Below, piece by piece: positions 24,976-36,770 of a stretch of DNA of 64,000 nt. Position 1 is the stretch's first letter. The number at the start of each line of letters is the position of its first letter. The notes beneath the pieces are model-generated. The model was not told the DNA's origin and ran no database searches. It worked only from the letters and a program-made list of their open reading frames with translations. A program made the translations under genes and the position numbers. The stretch comes from Trichopria drosophilae (taxonomy: Eukaryota > Arthropoda > Insecta > Hymenoptera > Diapriidae). Where the stretch lies: NCBI GenBank assembly GCA_030407085.1, contig CM059586.1, forward strand, positions 32,847,501 through 32,911,500, given 5' to 3'.

Positions 24976-25883
24976 CAATTAAAAAACCGATAGTGAAATA
25001 TCCGACAATCCAAAAACCGACAGGCAAAAAGCCGATAGACAAACAGCCGACACATCAAAAAGCCGAGAGTATAAAAACAGAATGTCATAATACCGATAGT
25101 TAAAAAACCGTCACAATCAAGAAACCGATATTCAAAAAACCGTCAGGCAAAAGGGTGACGCGTCAAAAAATCGATAGTTGAAAAACTGAAATGTCATGAT
25201 ACCGACATTCAAATAACCAAAATTTCGAAGAACCGATTGCCAAAAAGCCAACAATCGAAAATCCGACAGTAAAAAAACTGACACTTTAAAAATTGACTAC
25301 CAGCACTGAGAAAAGTGTATTTTATCAGTTACTATCCCTTGGCTTTTAAAAAGTGTATTATAGCCCTTAAAAGAAATATTATAACTAGTAATCCTCCGTC
25401 TTTCAGCATTTGTTTTTGACAGGTTATACGAAACTGTATTAAACTCTCCTATTTTAAAAGAATGTCTTATTATGACTAAAAGAAGGCAGTTTTAATATTT
25501 TAATTTGCTAGATAAATTTCCATAAATAAAAATTGCGTTTAGTTAAAGAGAAAAGGCTAAAATAAACTGACATATTGGTTAGAATAATCTAAAATCTTCG
25601 TCTTTTAACAGGTAATAGAAAGATGGCAATCCCTATGCGTAAAATACTATCTTTTACGGGGCATAAGAATTCTAATACTGGGTAAAAAATACTTTTCTCC
25701 GTGCGCTTGTCGATCTATCTATTTTTTTATGTGTCGGTTTTTTGACAGTCGATCCGTCGAAGTGTCGGTTACGTGACTGTCGGTATTATGATAATTCGGT
25801 TTGTCTAGTGTCGGCTGTTTGCCTATCGGCTTTTTGACGTGTCGGCTGTTTACCTGTCGGCTTTTTGAATTGTCGGTGTTTCC
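24976..25883. mobile_element. Hairpin-array element of AAAAAGCCGACAG units
   Basis: The left arm (24980-25290) holds about 15 degenerate units of period ~18 bp, such as CAAAAAGCCGATAGAC, AAACAGCCGACACAT and CAAAAAACCGACAGG. The right arm (25731-25883) has the units in opposite orientation (TGTCGGCTTTTTGA, TGTCGGCTGTTTACC). The arms are unequal, and the core is a separate 400-bp inverted-repeat element. The minus-strand open frame over the right arm (25719-26000), rich in Lys/Asn/His/Asp/Ser, is a by-product of the units. Confidence 0.75.
25304..25703. mobile_element. MITE with CACTGAGAAAAG tips nested in the array
   Basis: Left tip CACTGAGAAAAGTGTATTTT, right tip AAAATACTTTTCTCCGTG. Interior ~400 bp, AT-rich, containing further complementary TTTTAAAAGAA and TCTTTTAAC words. 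It separates the two arms of the GCCGACAG array. Tips resemble those at 32217 and 50289. Confidence 0.65.
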
Positions 25884-25959
25884 ACCCACACCCCTCTCAT
25901 TTCTGGATTTTCTTGTTTGTCCGACGTGAGTGTAACCAAAGCGTTTTTCCGATCCTTGC

Positions 25960-26062
25960 CGAACATTGCGGAGGAGTGTCGCGAAGCATCGAGAAACCAT
26001 TGGTGAGAGAGAAAGGAGACTATTATAACTTAGGACAAGGCGATCGTATAATTTAGGACCGG
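25960..26062. repeat. Dispersed repeat with TATAACTTAGGAC words, copy 1
   Basis: AGTGTCGCGAAGCA, AGAAAGGAGACTATTATAAC, TTAGGACAAGG and ATAATTTAGGACCGGGACT recur, with spacing changes, at 40828-40955. The right end resembles the tip of the pogo-like MITEs. Confidence 0.5.
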
Positions 26063-26660
26063 GACTTTGTTTACTTTTGTTCCCACTTACCTAACCCAAC
26101 TAGATAAATAAGATATACAGTCAGATAAGCAGGCGGGAAAGTTTCTGGACGTGAGGATAGGTGAAAAAGAGGTACTTCGATCCACATTACAACTTGAGTG
26201 TCAAAGTGACGACTGAGGAAGATACGTTTCGTTTTCATGAAAACAGGAGATTTGAGGAGGGCTTCCTATAGGCTCTCGCGAGTGCATTATTGACCGCTAA
26301 ACGACGGCTGCAGTCGGCTACTTTTTAAAGCGGTAAACAAGTCTCTCCTTTGCTTGTTGTTCATCCGGCTATCTCGAGCGGATAAGATAGAGTGTACCCG
26401 GGGTAACGACACAAACAACCTGCCCTAATCGTGCGTGTCCCTATAGTTGACTCGTTTATCGATGCAGGCTGGTAATCTGCAAACCGCACGGAACATCCGT
26501 CTTGAGAAACAGGTTTCCTTTCCTTCGGAAAAAGAGCTGGCAAGGTCAATAGACGCTTGGCTTTGCGCCGCGTCGTGTCCGTCTCTGAGGTATCTTTCTC
26601 AAATAATCATATGTTTCGGCGGAAAGTGATTTCTCCGTGGGGTTACGTCGTTACTTTAGA
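26063..26660. other. GC-richer, unique-looking block
   Basis: About 600 bp of higher GC with overlapping short frames on both strands (26361-26549 minus, 26447-26629 plus), no family recognised and no convincing splice pairs. It is a candidate regulatory or ancient exonic region, on composition only. Confidence 0.25.
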
Positions 26661-27253
26661 GGTTGCGCCGATATTTTCGCAAATCATTTACCAATTAAAG
26701 TACGTAACCTTAAACATCATATATCTTCCAGATCTTATGTAAATTCCTAGTACTATCAAACGCAAGTAATTTTCAAATCAATAATTTAAAAGTTTCCAAG
26801 TTAGAAAGTCATTTTTATAACTTCTCGTCGGTAAACGTAACCGTACTAGTTCCATCTTGCTACAACTCATTACAACTTTCAAAGTCGCGTTTATATCCAA
26901 GGAAATCCACGCATCTGCGTAATGTGACAGCTTGAAATCAAAAGTTCGTCCAATAATTTAGTTCTGAAAATACATTTTTTTAATGAAATATTGGAATTTA
27001 GACACACTTAATATTATACCGAGTTATATAAGGAAATACAAATGTCTGCATGTTTGTTGAAATTTGCTATGATCAATTTAAACAACATTTCTAATTGCTT
27101 TATTTTTCCACAGACCTTTCAAACGTATGCGGGTGATTAAATTTAAAATATCATTTTTGGGAATTTTGGTAAATATTTCTATTATCAAGTGGTGTTTTAG
27201 GGGAAAAAGTGTAAATTAAAATACATCTAAATTTGTCCCAAAAAGTCGCCTTT
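26661..27253. other. AT-rich spacer, nothing recognised
   Basis: No gene or repeat structure seen. Confidence 0.45.
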
Positions 27254-27257
27254 TTAA

Positions 27258-27354
27258 CCCTCCTGTGCACCATGACGATTCATTCCATGCGGATATATTT
27301 GTCCAAATTACATTGTTTCCATATGGGAAAACGAAAAACTGGTGCTCAGGAGGG
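27258..27354. mobile_element. piggyBac-like MITE, full copy (97 bp)
   Basis: Perfect TTAA duplications at 27254-27257 and 27355-27358. Ends CCCTCCTGTGCACC and GGTGCTCAGGAGGG are inverted repeats with one mismatch and start with the CCC typical of piggyBac. The interior TACATTGTTTCCATATGGG matches the copy in the 14.5-kb LINE. Confidence 0.85.
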
Positions 27355-27358
27355 TTAA

Positions 27359-29575
27359 TTTTAACACACAATAAACATTACATAAAGAACAAATTAAAGA
27401 ATATTTTTGGCATCCTTTTATTTTGACCTCAAATCAATTCTTACCCATATTGTGGTAATTTTTTATAATAAAAGTAAACGTTCAGGCATGAAGAAATAAT
27501 AAATATTATCGCCTTTTATCATAATTGATACAGTTTTGAAGAGCAAGAAAATATAACAGAAAACGAGTGATAATACATGTGACCCTACGAATAATTTTTT
27601 TTAAATGTTTTTAGCCAAAATTTGATGTGATTGAGAAAATCCCACAACACTAACAAAGATATCGAAAATTACAGATTTCATATCAAAAGATCATTTTCTT
27701 CTTTGGCAAAAAAAATCGTTAATATATTCAAAATATGAAAAATGGTTTTCAAAATGCTACTATTTCAAATGGTATAATTCCTAAGAAAATTTTTATTAAT
27801 ATTTATCGGCATTTGCGAACATTATTTTTCATCAAAGCAGATGAAAAGACGCGTGAACTTTTCACCTTACACCTATTAGGTATAAAATCTTACTTTACAT
27901 TTGGTGGATGTAAAATTCCATTTTACGGGTGCAAATAGGTCGGGGCATCCCGAAGATTGCTAGAACACTTCATCGCCTCTTGTTGCATCTTAAGAATCTA
28001 ATTAGGAGATTGTGGGCATCTGATACGAGGTCAGTAATTTTTTATATGAATGAAAAATAGTATTCTGGACAGTCGGGTTCGGGTGGGGTAATGTTAATAC
28101 CATCCACAATTCCCGAATTCTTAAAACTATAATAAAATTTGTGCCCAATCAGGAATGTCTAATCTGAAATTCTATATGGGTTCGAACTGGGCACCAATAC
28201 TACATTTCCTCAGAAAGAATCTAGAAGAGTCCCTATTTTTACAAACAAACAAAAATTATTTATTTAAAAATATTAAAAATTGTTAAAGATTGTTATATTT
28301 AATTTAAACTGGAAAAATTTGCATAAAAGATTGAAAGAGAGTTGGAGCTGTAATTTTGTTGAATTTTGTTCTATAGAAATGAAAATTCTTCTTTTATATG
28401 CAAACAAAACTCTAAAGGCTGTTTTCCTAAAGTACGTGATTTGGTATTTAAAATAATCCAGAATTTGAAACATCTTTCTGGTGATTGTATGAAAGCCATA
28501 ACGGAAATTGAATGTGGGTATTTGTAAATACTTGTAACTTATAATTTCTTTATACAGATTAAACGAATGCGGATTTTATCACTTATTATGTTATTTGTTG
28601 ATTTTGAAAATGCAAATAAAAAAATTATTATTTTCCACATATACTCTTACATTATGGAAATATTTAGATAATTTAAATAATTTGTGAGTTTCCTAGTGAT
28701 CATTAAATAATGAATAGTTTTTATTCATGAATTTCCTTATACTATATGAATTATCGTTAATCATGCTTTCATTTTTGTTGAATAAACTACGTGTAACTAA
28801 CACAATTACTAAACATTAATTTCAGAGTGCTAAAATACCAATTAGTTCAAGTTACTAATTTATTATTTGACTCACAACAGTATCGTAAATAGTTTGAGGT
28901 TATTATGATCATCTACAATAAAACATATTTTACTCGTGAATTTTTATGTCATCCATCATTTTAAATTCATCAATATATGAAAATGGTTGTTTTCGATAGA
29001 AGTGGAAAAATGTGATTTCGAACGAATGTGAGGGTTGTGTAAACACCGCGCACGTTCGTCCAAAAAACATTTTTGCACGTGTGCCAAACTGTATTTTTTG
29101 TTACAAGTGTGGGTAAAATGCGAAAAAAAGTGTGAAAAATAGAATTTTGCCTGCGCTGTAACAAAAATTACATTTTACTTTCATGTTAGTTCATAAGATA
29201 CAAATGTTATGATATAAAAATATCTCTTTTCTATAAATAAATAAATAAATAAGAAAAGTCGACTTGAAATGTTTCCCTATGTTGACTTGTTACTACAAAA
29301 TGCAAATAATAATTTTTAAAATAGATTACAATAATTTAAAAATATAATATAATATATATGTTTCAAAGCTAATTCGCGAAAGAAAGTGCAAATTGAGCTT
29401 CTTCAAACAAAAAAGGGTGCAAGATATACCTCAAATTATATATCACTGTCACGTTTCTTTATACTCTATTGAAGTTGTCATGTTTGCTATCCAGTTAAAG
29501 CACTAGCCATAACATTGTTTGCCTTTGATCACCTCATTTGTTTCAGAGCCTAAATTCATTACTTGAGGTTAATAT
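27359..29575. other. AT-rich region; (AAAT)n at 29233-29252
   Basis: No gene recognised. 28995-29165 has repeated GTGTG..AAAA and CGAACG..CGTTCG words, perhaps a decayed array like that at 43540-43625. Confidence 0.4.
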
Positions 29576-29576
29576 A

Positions 29577-29740
29577 CAGGGTGTCCAAAAGTTATCAAAG
29601 CACGTGTATACGTTTTTATATAAAATATTTTTTACCCAGGTTAAGGTTATTTCCGTAGTAACTTTTTGCGCTGGATCTAATGATGACCTTGGTTTTGACC
29701 TTGTCGATGATCTTCCACGTTATTTCAAGGTCACCTTCGA
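29577..29740. repeat. ACAGGGTGTCCAAAAGTT-type repeat with GACCTTG motifs
   Basis: Starts ACAGGGTGTCCAAAAGTT, a start common in insect dispersed repeats. It then carries GATGACCTTGGTTTTGACCT, TTGTCGATGATCTT and TTCAAGGTCACCTTCGAA. An inverted similar block lies at 48367-48410. No right terminus was found. Confidence 0.45.
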
Positions 29741-32216
29741 ATTGGCGTAATGACCGATCTGATATGGTTGCCAAAATGTACAATTCAAATTGTAACACAT
29801 TTTAATCACAAAGGCAATACCCAGTTAGGCTGTTTTGGAGTCCCTTATGAATCAATCATCTGATTTTCAAAATTTAAATTTACTTGTATGAATTATTCAG
29901 GGATTCAAAGTGGTGGACAAAAATAAAAAAAAAAAAAAATAAATTCACTTGAACGATTCTGCATTATTTGTCAGTGTTTTCTGGATGTGGTTTAATACGA
30001 CTCTCATTTTCGACTTTCGAAGTGTCTCTTATTTTTTATGAATATAATAATGATCGTCTTTATTATCTAAATGCCCAATTGCTTAGTCAGAAAATTAGCC
30101 CGCAGTTTGAAATTCACTGACCTGAATTTTAAGACGATACTCGATAATTTTCATTGAAACTAACTTTGATGTGTGGTGACGGTATATTATTGTTCCTTGA
30201 ACATTATAATTAACGAAAAATATAATTTATTCCGATTTGAATTTATTGATATTGTTCTTAACAAACCAACGCAAAGAAATTTTGGTCCAAATTGATTAAA
30301 TTTTGTTATCATCTCTATATAACAAATCTTAATATGAGTGCATAGCCGATCTACACATGAAGAAAGAGTTAATGAAAACATTTCACAAAAGTAAAGCACG
30401 GAATTACAGTAAATAGTTCAATTTACTATCTCGGTAGTAAACAAGACCATGCCATTGTCCCGTTTACTATTTCTAAACACTTGAACATACATCACCTTAC
30501 ATAACCTCCATCGTATCTCTGTTTTACAATTAAATTGTCACTTTAAATATTCCTGAGTAATAGATTAGGATGCAATAGAATTAATTAAACGAAACCGACC
30601 TTTTCTCATAGTATTAATAGTTATTGTTTGATTAAATTATAATATTATGAAATGTAAATGTCACATACAGTCGACGTTTTTTCCATGGTTCAATTAACCA
30701 GTTTTTTCTTGGTATATACACTACTAAAAGTAATTTTTGTTTTGCATTGCGTTCGTATTGAATCAAGGGATTTTAAAAATTCTTCATATCCTACTGAAAC
30801 TTGTTTCATACCTTCATTATAAGCTGACACGAACATGTATGAAGAATACGTTTCTTATATTTCGTGAAACGTTAAAGTATCTTTAAACTCTTCCCGTTTA
30901 TAGCTGTAATAGCATACCTGGTTATGTAATGTATATATTTATATATATTGTATGTATGTATATATGTAATATATATATCGTAATCTGTTCCAAACGAACT
31001 CTAGTATGTAGTATGCGCATAGCTGAGCTTCGATATCGAAAGTCATTAATTTCATGACGTTTGCCTTGCAGTCTTTTAACCGTACACCTTCACTCTCACC
31101 AACACAGGGAACACCTAATAGATCTATGACACGGCTGATTCGTACACAAATACACAAAGAACATATACACGTAGACACCATCCAACAGCCATTATCAAGT
31201 CGTAAGTAATCTATATACTAGTTTGAAAAAATGGACACATTTTTACATAAAACACGAAAGCGAGTACTTCCATACGCCTGTATAATATGCCTACGCGTCG
31301 CCGCAAATATCTCTTGACTTTCGCGAACGATAGCAGTCAATAATAGTCATTTGACGACACCGTAATTGCCATTGATTGCGTGTTAGGGATAAGTGTAATA
31401 ATTGTTGTTCTATCGCGTAAGGCTAATTAGCCCTTATCGCATGCTGGACTTATTTTTCTCGGATTATCTTGCGCAATGAGCTCCTAATAAAATTACGTGG
31501 TCGGGCTACGTGTATATCGAGGCCACGAGGTCTCTGCCTTGTAATTCGAGTTCGATTTCTTGGGCGCTGGGGAGTTATGGCACCGCTCGGTAACGCTCGC
31601 CGCGTCCCTGTCGCTCTCGCTGTTGAACTCGTTTATTGTCCTTCAATAGTGCTTCAATATTTCTTTTTTTTTCACTTTGTGATTATTTAGCACTCTAACA
31701 ATAACCAAGAAATTTCTTTTAAGTGACATTTTTCTGATTGCCCACAAAACATTAAAATCACCAGGTGTTGGTAGCAGTTTCTTAAACCCAAACACCGGAA
31801 CTATATATTTGGCGTATCAGTAGTAACAATTTTATCCGTTTAGTGATTATGCATTGTTAATTATATTTTATTTACTTTTTTATAATTGGTATATATTATA
31901 GCCATTGATTTTTCCCCAAAAATCTTTATTGAATTCTTTGAAAAATTGTTAACAAATGCGTATAAATATATCTGTAGCAGATAAACCTCCAGGTTAAAAT
32001 TATTAGAAATAGAAAAAATAATTGTACTGAATGGAGGCTTGTTATGATGGGTGGGTTTATAACTTTCGAACTCCTGAAGAAGGACCCTAGATTCGACCGG
32101 AAAGTTCAGGAGTACTTTAAAATGTTGTCCAACATTATAATAGTATTCTAGGTTAGAAACCAATCCAATATCATATTTACAGAAAAACAATCATTTAGCA
32201 AGTTATTCTACTCTTC
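29741..32216. other. AT-rich region with a GC-richer block at ~31300-31640
   Basis: An A-rich tract is at 29919-29941, and a TATA/TATG low-complexity run is at 30930-30985. The 31300-31640 block has higher GC and includes AAGGCTAATTAGCCCTT, a near-palindrome containing the homeodomain core TAATTA. No exon recognised. Confidence 0.35.
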
Positions 32217-32364
32217 ACTGAAAGAAATGTTCGGAGAATACAGCCAGAAATATGGTTACATCAGCCAAAAAAATGGCTGCTTTAACCATAATATGGATGA
32301 TTAAACATAATATGGCTGGAGTAACCATATTTCTGGCTGTACCTTCTGAATGTTTCTTTTCGTG
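32217..32364. mobile_element. 148-bp MITE with CACTGAAAGAAA tips
   Basis: Left arm CACTGAAAGAAATGTTCGGA, then GAATACAGCCAGAAATATGG. The right arm is its complement, ending TTTCTTTTCGTG, over ~40 bp. The interior repeats ATATGG and CAGCC words in both orientations. It abuts the 5' edge of the LINE. Confidence 0.7.
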
Positions 32365-32369
32365 TTAAT

Positions 32370-34095
32370 AGCTGGGATGAAGCCTTTATTAAGCAACAAT
32401 AAATTGGGAGGTCCAAGGGGCTCAGCCCGCATGGCGTTCAGATGATCCATCTTTTGCCGATACAGTCAACTATCTTAGAACCACTTACTGATATTTTCAA
32501 TCTATCTTTGTCAACTGGAAGCAATCTTATATTATTCCCGTAAATAAAGTCGATAAGCCTAGCTTTTCCAGCGATACTAAACCGATAGCAAATCCACCTC
32601 ACATAGCTAAGATTTTGGATGCCTTAGTGACTTGTAAGATAGTCAGGTATCTCCAATCGAACCATTTGCTTCATCCCAGACAATGTGGGTTTAGGAAGTA
32701 TCATTGTGTCCAAACGGCAGAACGCTACTAGATGACGTTCGCCGTGGGGTTGACAATGGTTGTGTCACAATATTAGTCTTATTCGATATTTCCAAGGCAT
32801 TTGATTCACTACAACTTCGCATAATTCTGCACTGTCTGCGCCAAATCGGTTTTGATGATCTGGCTGTTAATTGGATGCACTCATATCTATCAGGGAGATC
32901 TCAGACCATCAAAGGTTTGGATGGAACCTTTGACAAGAGTCGGAGTACTACCACCGGTGCAGCGCAAGGATAGTCTTGGACCGATACTCTTTAGTATAGT
33001 ATAGTGCACTGCTGCGACACTACAATTGTATTCGCAGATGATACTCAATTCTACCTCACTACTTCTACCTGCCAAATCCACGAGACAATCAACTTGCTGA
33101 ACAATGACATCCAGGCATTCTACCAATGGACACTTGACTACGCATTTACTCTTAGCCCAACTAAAACTAAATCTATTATTTCAGGCACTAAATAACACCT
33201 TGCAAGAATCGATAAATACAATTTACCCCCGCTATTAGTCAAATAGCTATCCAGTTCCGTAGGTAAATGCGATCAGAAACTTAGGTATTTACATCTCTTC
33301 AGACTTAACTTGGAACCGATATATTTCCATGATCCGCTTCAAGATTCATTATACTCTATAGAGATTGCGATTTAGAGGCTCGATATTGCCTACTCAATTA
33401 AAGCTTATGCTGGTCCATTCCTTAGTCCTCCCGCATATTGATTTCGCTTGCTTAGTATATACTGATGTCTCTGGATACCTGAACATCAAACTACGTCGGT
33501 TGCTGAATGCTGCATTACGTTTCGCCTTTCGTCTTAGGCGGGAACAAAACCTCGCTCCCTTTTGGTTAAAGACAAATTGGATGTCAATTGAGATTAGGCG
33601 AAAGTATTTACTGGACAGTCTGACTTACAGATCCTAAATATGTCGCAACCTTCATACCTTCGGTTAAACTTCGTAGACGTTATGGGTCATATACGACTCT
33701 CTTCATTCATCGTCATTTGCCCTACCAGCCTGTCGTACCAAGTGCTTCTGGAACTCATTCTGGATTTCGGCTATTTATCTTTGGAATACTATTCCGTTAA
33801 GCGTTTATCAATCGATATCGGTAGCAGCCTTTAAATCGGCTTTAGTAAATTTTCTGCGTCGCATTAATTAGTTCGCTACTATTAATTTGTATTCGCGCAG
33901 TGTATTCTATTTCGATCTTATAATTGTAGTTCGCTAGTTTATTATTGTATAATCGCTTTTCTAATCTGTAGTTCTAATTTATTACATGTTCATATCTCTA
34001 GTACACTAATCTTATATTTAACATACATTGTTGTCACTTTGTCCACGTCTGGGTTTGTCCAGGAGAATAATAAATTGGTTTCAAATAAATTGAAG
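32370..34095 (+). mobile_element. Broken CR1/Jockey-like LINE (RT ORF2 remnant)
   Basis: RT blocks appear in order across several frames. 32560-32700 gives a 'KPIANPPHIAKILDALV' block (conserved R-P-I region); 32704-32973 has LVLFDISKAFDSL (motif A) and GAAQG, followed after a frameshift by SLGPILFS (motif B). 33004-33195 has FADDTQFYL (catalytic motif C). 33365-33637 has LVHSLVLPHIDFACLVY, a downstream block of this LINE group. Stops and frameshifts separate these blocks. The 3' tail near 34060-34095 ends in AATAAATTGG and AAATAAATTG. The 5' end and endonuclease are missing. Inactive. Confidence 0.85.
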
Positions 34096-34197
34096 AAGGA
34101 AAACGTTTTTAACTGCAATATGTTCGTTATAGAACGTTCAATATAATCATTAATGAATAATTTCATTACTTCTTAATTTCTTGGCCATTTCAATTTA

Positions 34198-34624
34198 ATA
34201 AGTACCGATAGTTCTTGGTATTTAACTTTTCCTTCTTCCATTTATTTTTGCTCAAAAGGCTTTAATCCCAGGATTTAAGACTACAATAAATTGAAAATTT
34301 ATTATTTTTCCAAAATTAAAATTAATTATTGCACCAGGCGCTTGGATGTCATTAGCCCTGCTGAAGAGTACAAAATAATATCCTGGTGCGAAACGCATTT
34401 TCACTATAATTATAGTTATAAGTGATAGTGGGATGTTTTCTCTTTAATATGAAACCCAATATTAATTAAATTAAAAATTTTATATGTAGGAAGACAATGA
34501 ATTAACAAGATCGACGGGAACTGAGATCCCAATTACGTTTGTTCATTTATTTCATTATATTCAATTGTTTATTTACATATTACACTGAAAAGGACGACAA
34601 ATATCAAGAACTATCAGTATTTAT
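34198..34624. mobile_element. Inverted-repeat element (~430 bp) with GATAGTTCTTG ends
   Basis: ATAAGTACCGATAGTTCTTG then GTATTTAAC at the left is complementary to ATATCAAGAACTATCAGTAT at the right (with a few mismatches). No coding capacity. It lies just downstream of the LINE tail. Confidence 0.6.
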
Positions 34625-34676
34625 TGCATCTTTTATTTTGATTATTAGAAATTTCTCATCATAAAATAGTATATTA

Positions 34677-34790
34677 TGTAACAAGGGCGCAATTACAGAT
34701 CTTCGAGAAGTGCAAAGTTTTTCACACGAACGAAGCGAAGGAGGCACAATGACACTTGTCCGAGATCGATATTTCGCCCTTGTTGCATAC
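34677..34790. mobile_element. Short inverted element, GTAACAAGGGCG family, copy 1
   Basis: GTAACAAGGGCGCAATTACA, then GATCTTCGAGAAGTG on the left pairs with CACTTGTCCGAGATCGAT, ATTTCGCCCTTGTTGCATAC on the right. The loop carries CGAACGAAGCGAAGGAGGC. The complement of the right arm matches 40035-40075, with ATATCGTATGTAACATGGGC. Confidence 0.65.
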
Positions 34791-36299
34791 GATATTTTTT
34801 AATAGGACGCAAAATCGAATTCTCCTGGAGTGATTAAATAAACGTTAAAGAATTACAAGACGGAACGAATTTTTCAAAATTTTTTACCTAATCACTAAAA
34901 TCATTCGGAAATTGTGAAAAGTTGTAATTTTTTTATAACATAATTGTGACGTTTGACGCTAGCTTCAGAAATTTGCCTAAATTCGTACGGTAAGGTTGTT
35001 GAGAATCGTTTTCTCGAAAAAATAAGCCGTCACTCGTTAAAATCCATTCATTTTTTTAAAAATTCTTAACTGGCGAAGAGAAGAAAATTTTAGTCATTAA
35101 TACGAGTCGTTTAACAAATTATTTTTACAGGCATCAATTTTTTGAAACAGAACAGTAATAATTTCTCTCGCAACTATATCACTAATAATAAGAATTAATT
35201 TCATGGAAACTAAATAAAATATTTTCACAAAAACACCATATATTAGTGTCCAAATATATTAGTGATTAAAAAATTATGAAGTAACAATTTTCTGCGCGTA
35301 ACCGGTGAATACGACAACAATAAAAATAAAATATACACTATTTAATATCCTAGTGCAGGTTTGGCTATGAACCTCATGAAGGGCAAAAAGTGTAAACATA
35401 ACCCTTGTTTTGTAGTATTAGCTGTTCAGAACTCCTGACTTCATGAGCAATAAACAAATAATTATAAGGAATTACTGTAAATATGGGTTTTGTTTTCCTC
35501 TTACGGTAATGATATAAACAAGTATTGTTTATCAACAAGTGTCTGTTGTAAATATCTAGATTTCGTTCCAGGCATCCCCTTGGAGTCATCACTAAGGCGA
35601 TCGGGGAACCTTATACGTGTTTGGTTTTACATAATTGAAATTTTAAATAATTTTAACAGAGGAGTAAATGTTAGAATGATCAATTAATGTATATACATTA
35701 TAAGGCTGACGTAAGTAGCATGTTAGTAACATGTATTTCAAAGTCTGTAGTTTATAAAAATTAATTAAATTTGTAGTTGGTAAAAACTAACAGCAGAGCG
35801 GATTTCTCCATATATAGCGTTGCAATTTGTATGTTACCTGAATTATCTGTGACGTTAAAAATAGGTTACATTTTTCAACCATACTGGTTTGGTCAGATTA
35901 AGCTCAACCACGCAATTACAAGAACGTATAGAACTAGTTTAGGTACGAGTGTCACATGGATTTTATAAGAATGATTTTAAGATTCGTTATACGTTTCATA
36001 ATTTAGCGAAGGATATATTTACATTACAACGCTGCATTGTCAGAATTATTTTGTAATTTTGAACACGAATTAATCCATAGTAAACTACAATACATATATG
36101 TCTTATTTATGTTCTACCTTTCAGTACGATCCATACAGAACATGTTATTTTGCAAAATTTTCGATCATAGATGTTGTAACAATCCATAAACACTACAAAT
36201 TAATCGTGTCCATATACTTCTACCTTCCTGCGAACTAGGACGACTGTAGTCGTTGAAACTACATTTTTCCTTAGGGCCAAACGGGACAAAAAATAACTC
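34791..36299. other. AT-rich region, nothing recognised
   Basis: Short open frames only; no repeat structure identified by eye. Confidence 0.4.
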
Positions 36300-36770
36300 A
36301 TGCTCTGAAGGGTTAAATATAGCACATTTGGATGCTGAACATGATCAACATGAATATATTAACCTGAGAATATATTCACCGATAGAACAGCTTCGTTCTG
36401 AGGATCAGAGCATAATCAGGTTTCTTCCGAACTATATATGAAAAGTATAACTGTCCAGCTCATAGCAGACTTTAGCAGAAATTTATTAAAGCTCTGATCA
36501 GCCCCGTAACGTTGTGGTCAGACTATGATCACAGTCTGAATATATTTCTACTCGAGTAGTTATCTCCATAATTCTGATCCTCATAACTGCAATGTTCTAT
36601 CAGTGTTGTAGTAAGGGGTTGGTCAAGCTCTGATCAAGATGCCGGAATACATTACAGTGCCCGGTGAAGAATTTAAACCTTGTTCTGATCGATGCCCGAT
36701 CACATAGGCGAGAATTATCACTGCCGGGCCAGATCCTGATCGCTATTCACATACTCTTAAAGAATTCTGC
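36300..36770. repeat. Degenerate CTGATCA-rich array
   Basis: GCTCTGATCAG, GTTCTGAGGATCAGAGC, TATGATCACAGTCTGA, TTCTGATCCTCA, GCTCTGATCAAGATG, GTTCTGATCGATG and ATCCTGATCGCT occur in both orientations over ~470 bp, far more often than expected by chance. Most words are self-complementary. It may be a decayed hairpin-array element; no terminal repeats were identified. Confidence 0.4.

Noticed and set aside
24976..25883. CRISPR array (regular short repeats of ~18 bp)
   Set aside because: Units are degenerate, spacers are not unique, arms are in opposite orientation, and the window is eukaryotic.
31420..31460. Homeodomain-site palindrome AAGGCTAATTAGCCCTT as an enhancer
   Set aside because: Short and AT-rich; one palindrome is not enough to call a regulatory element.
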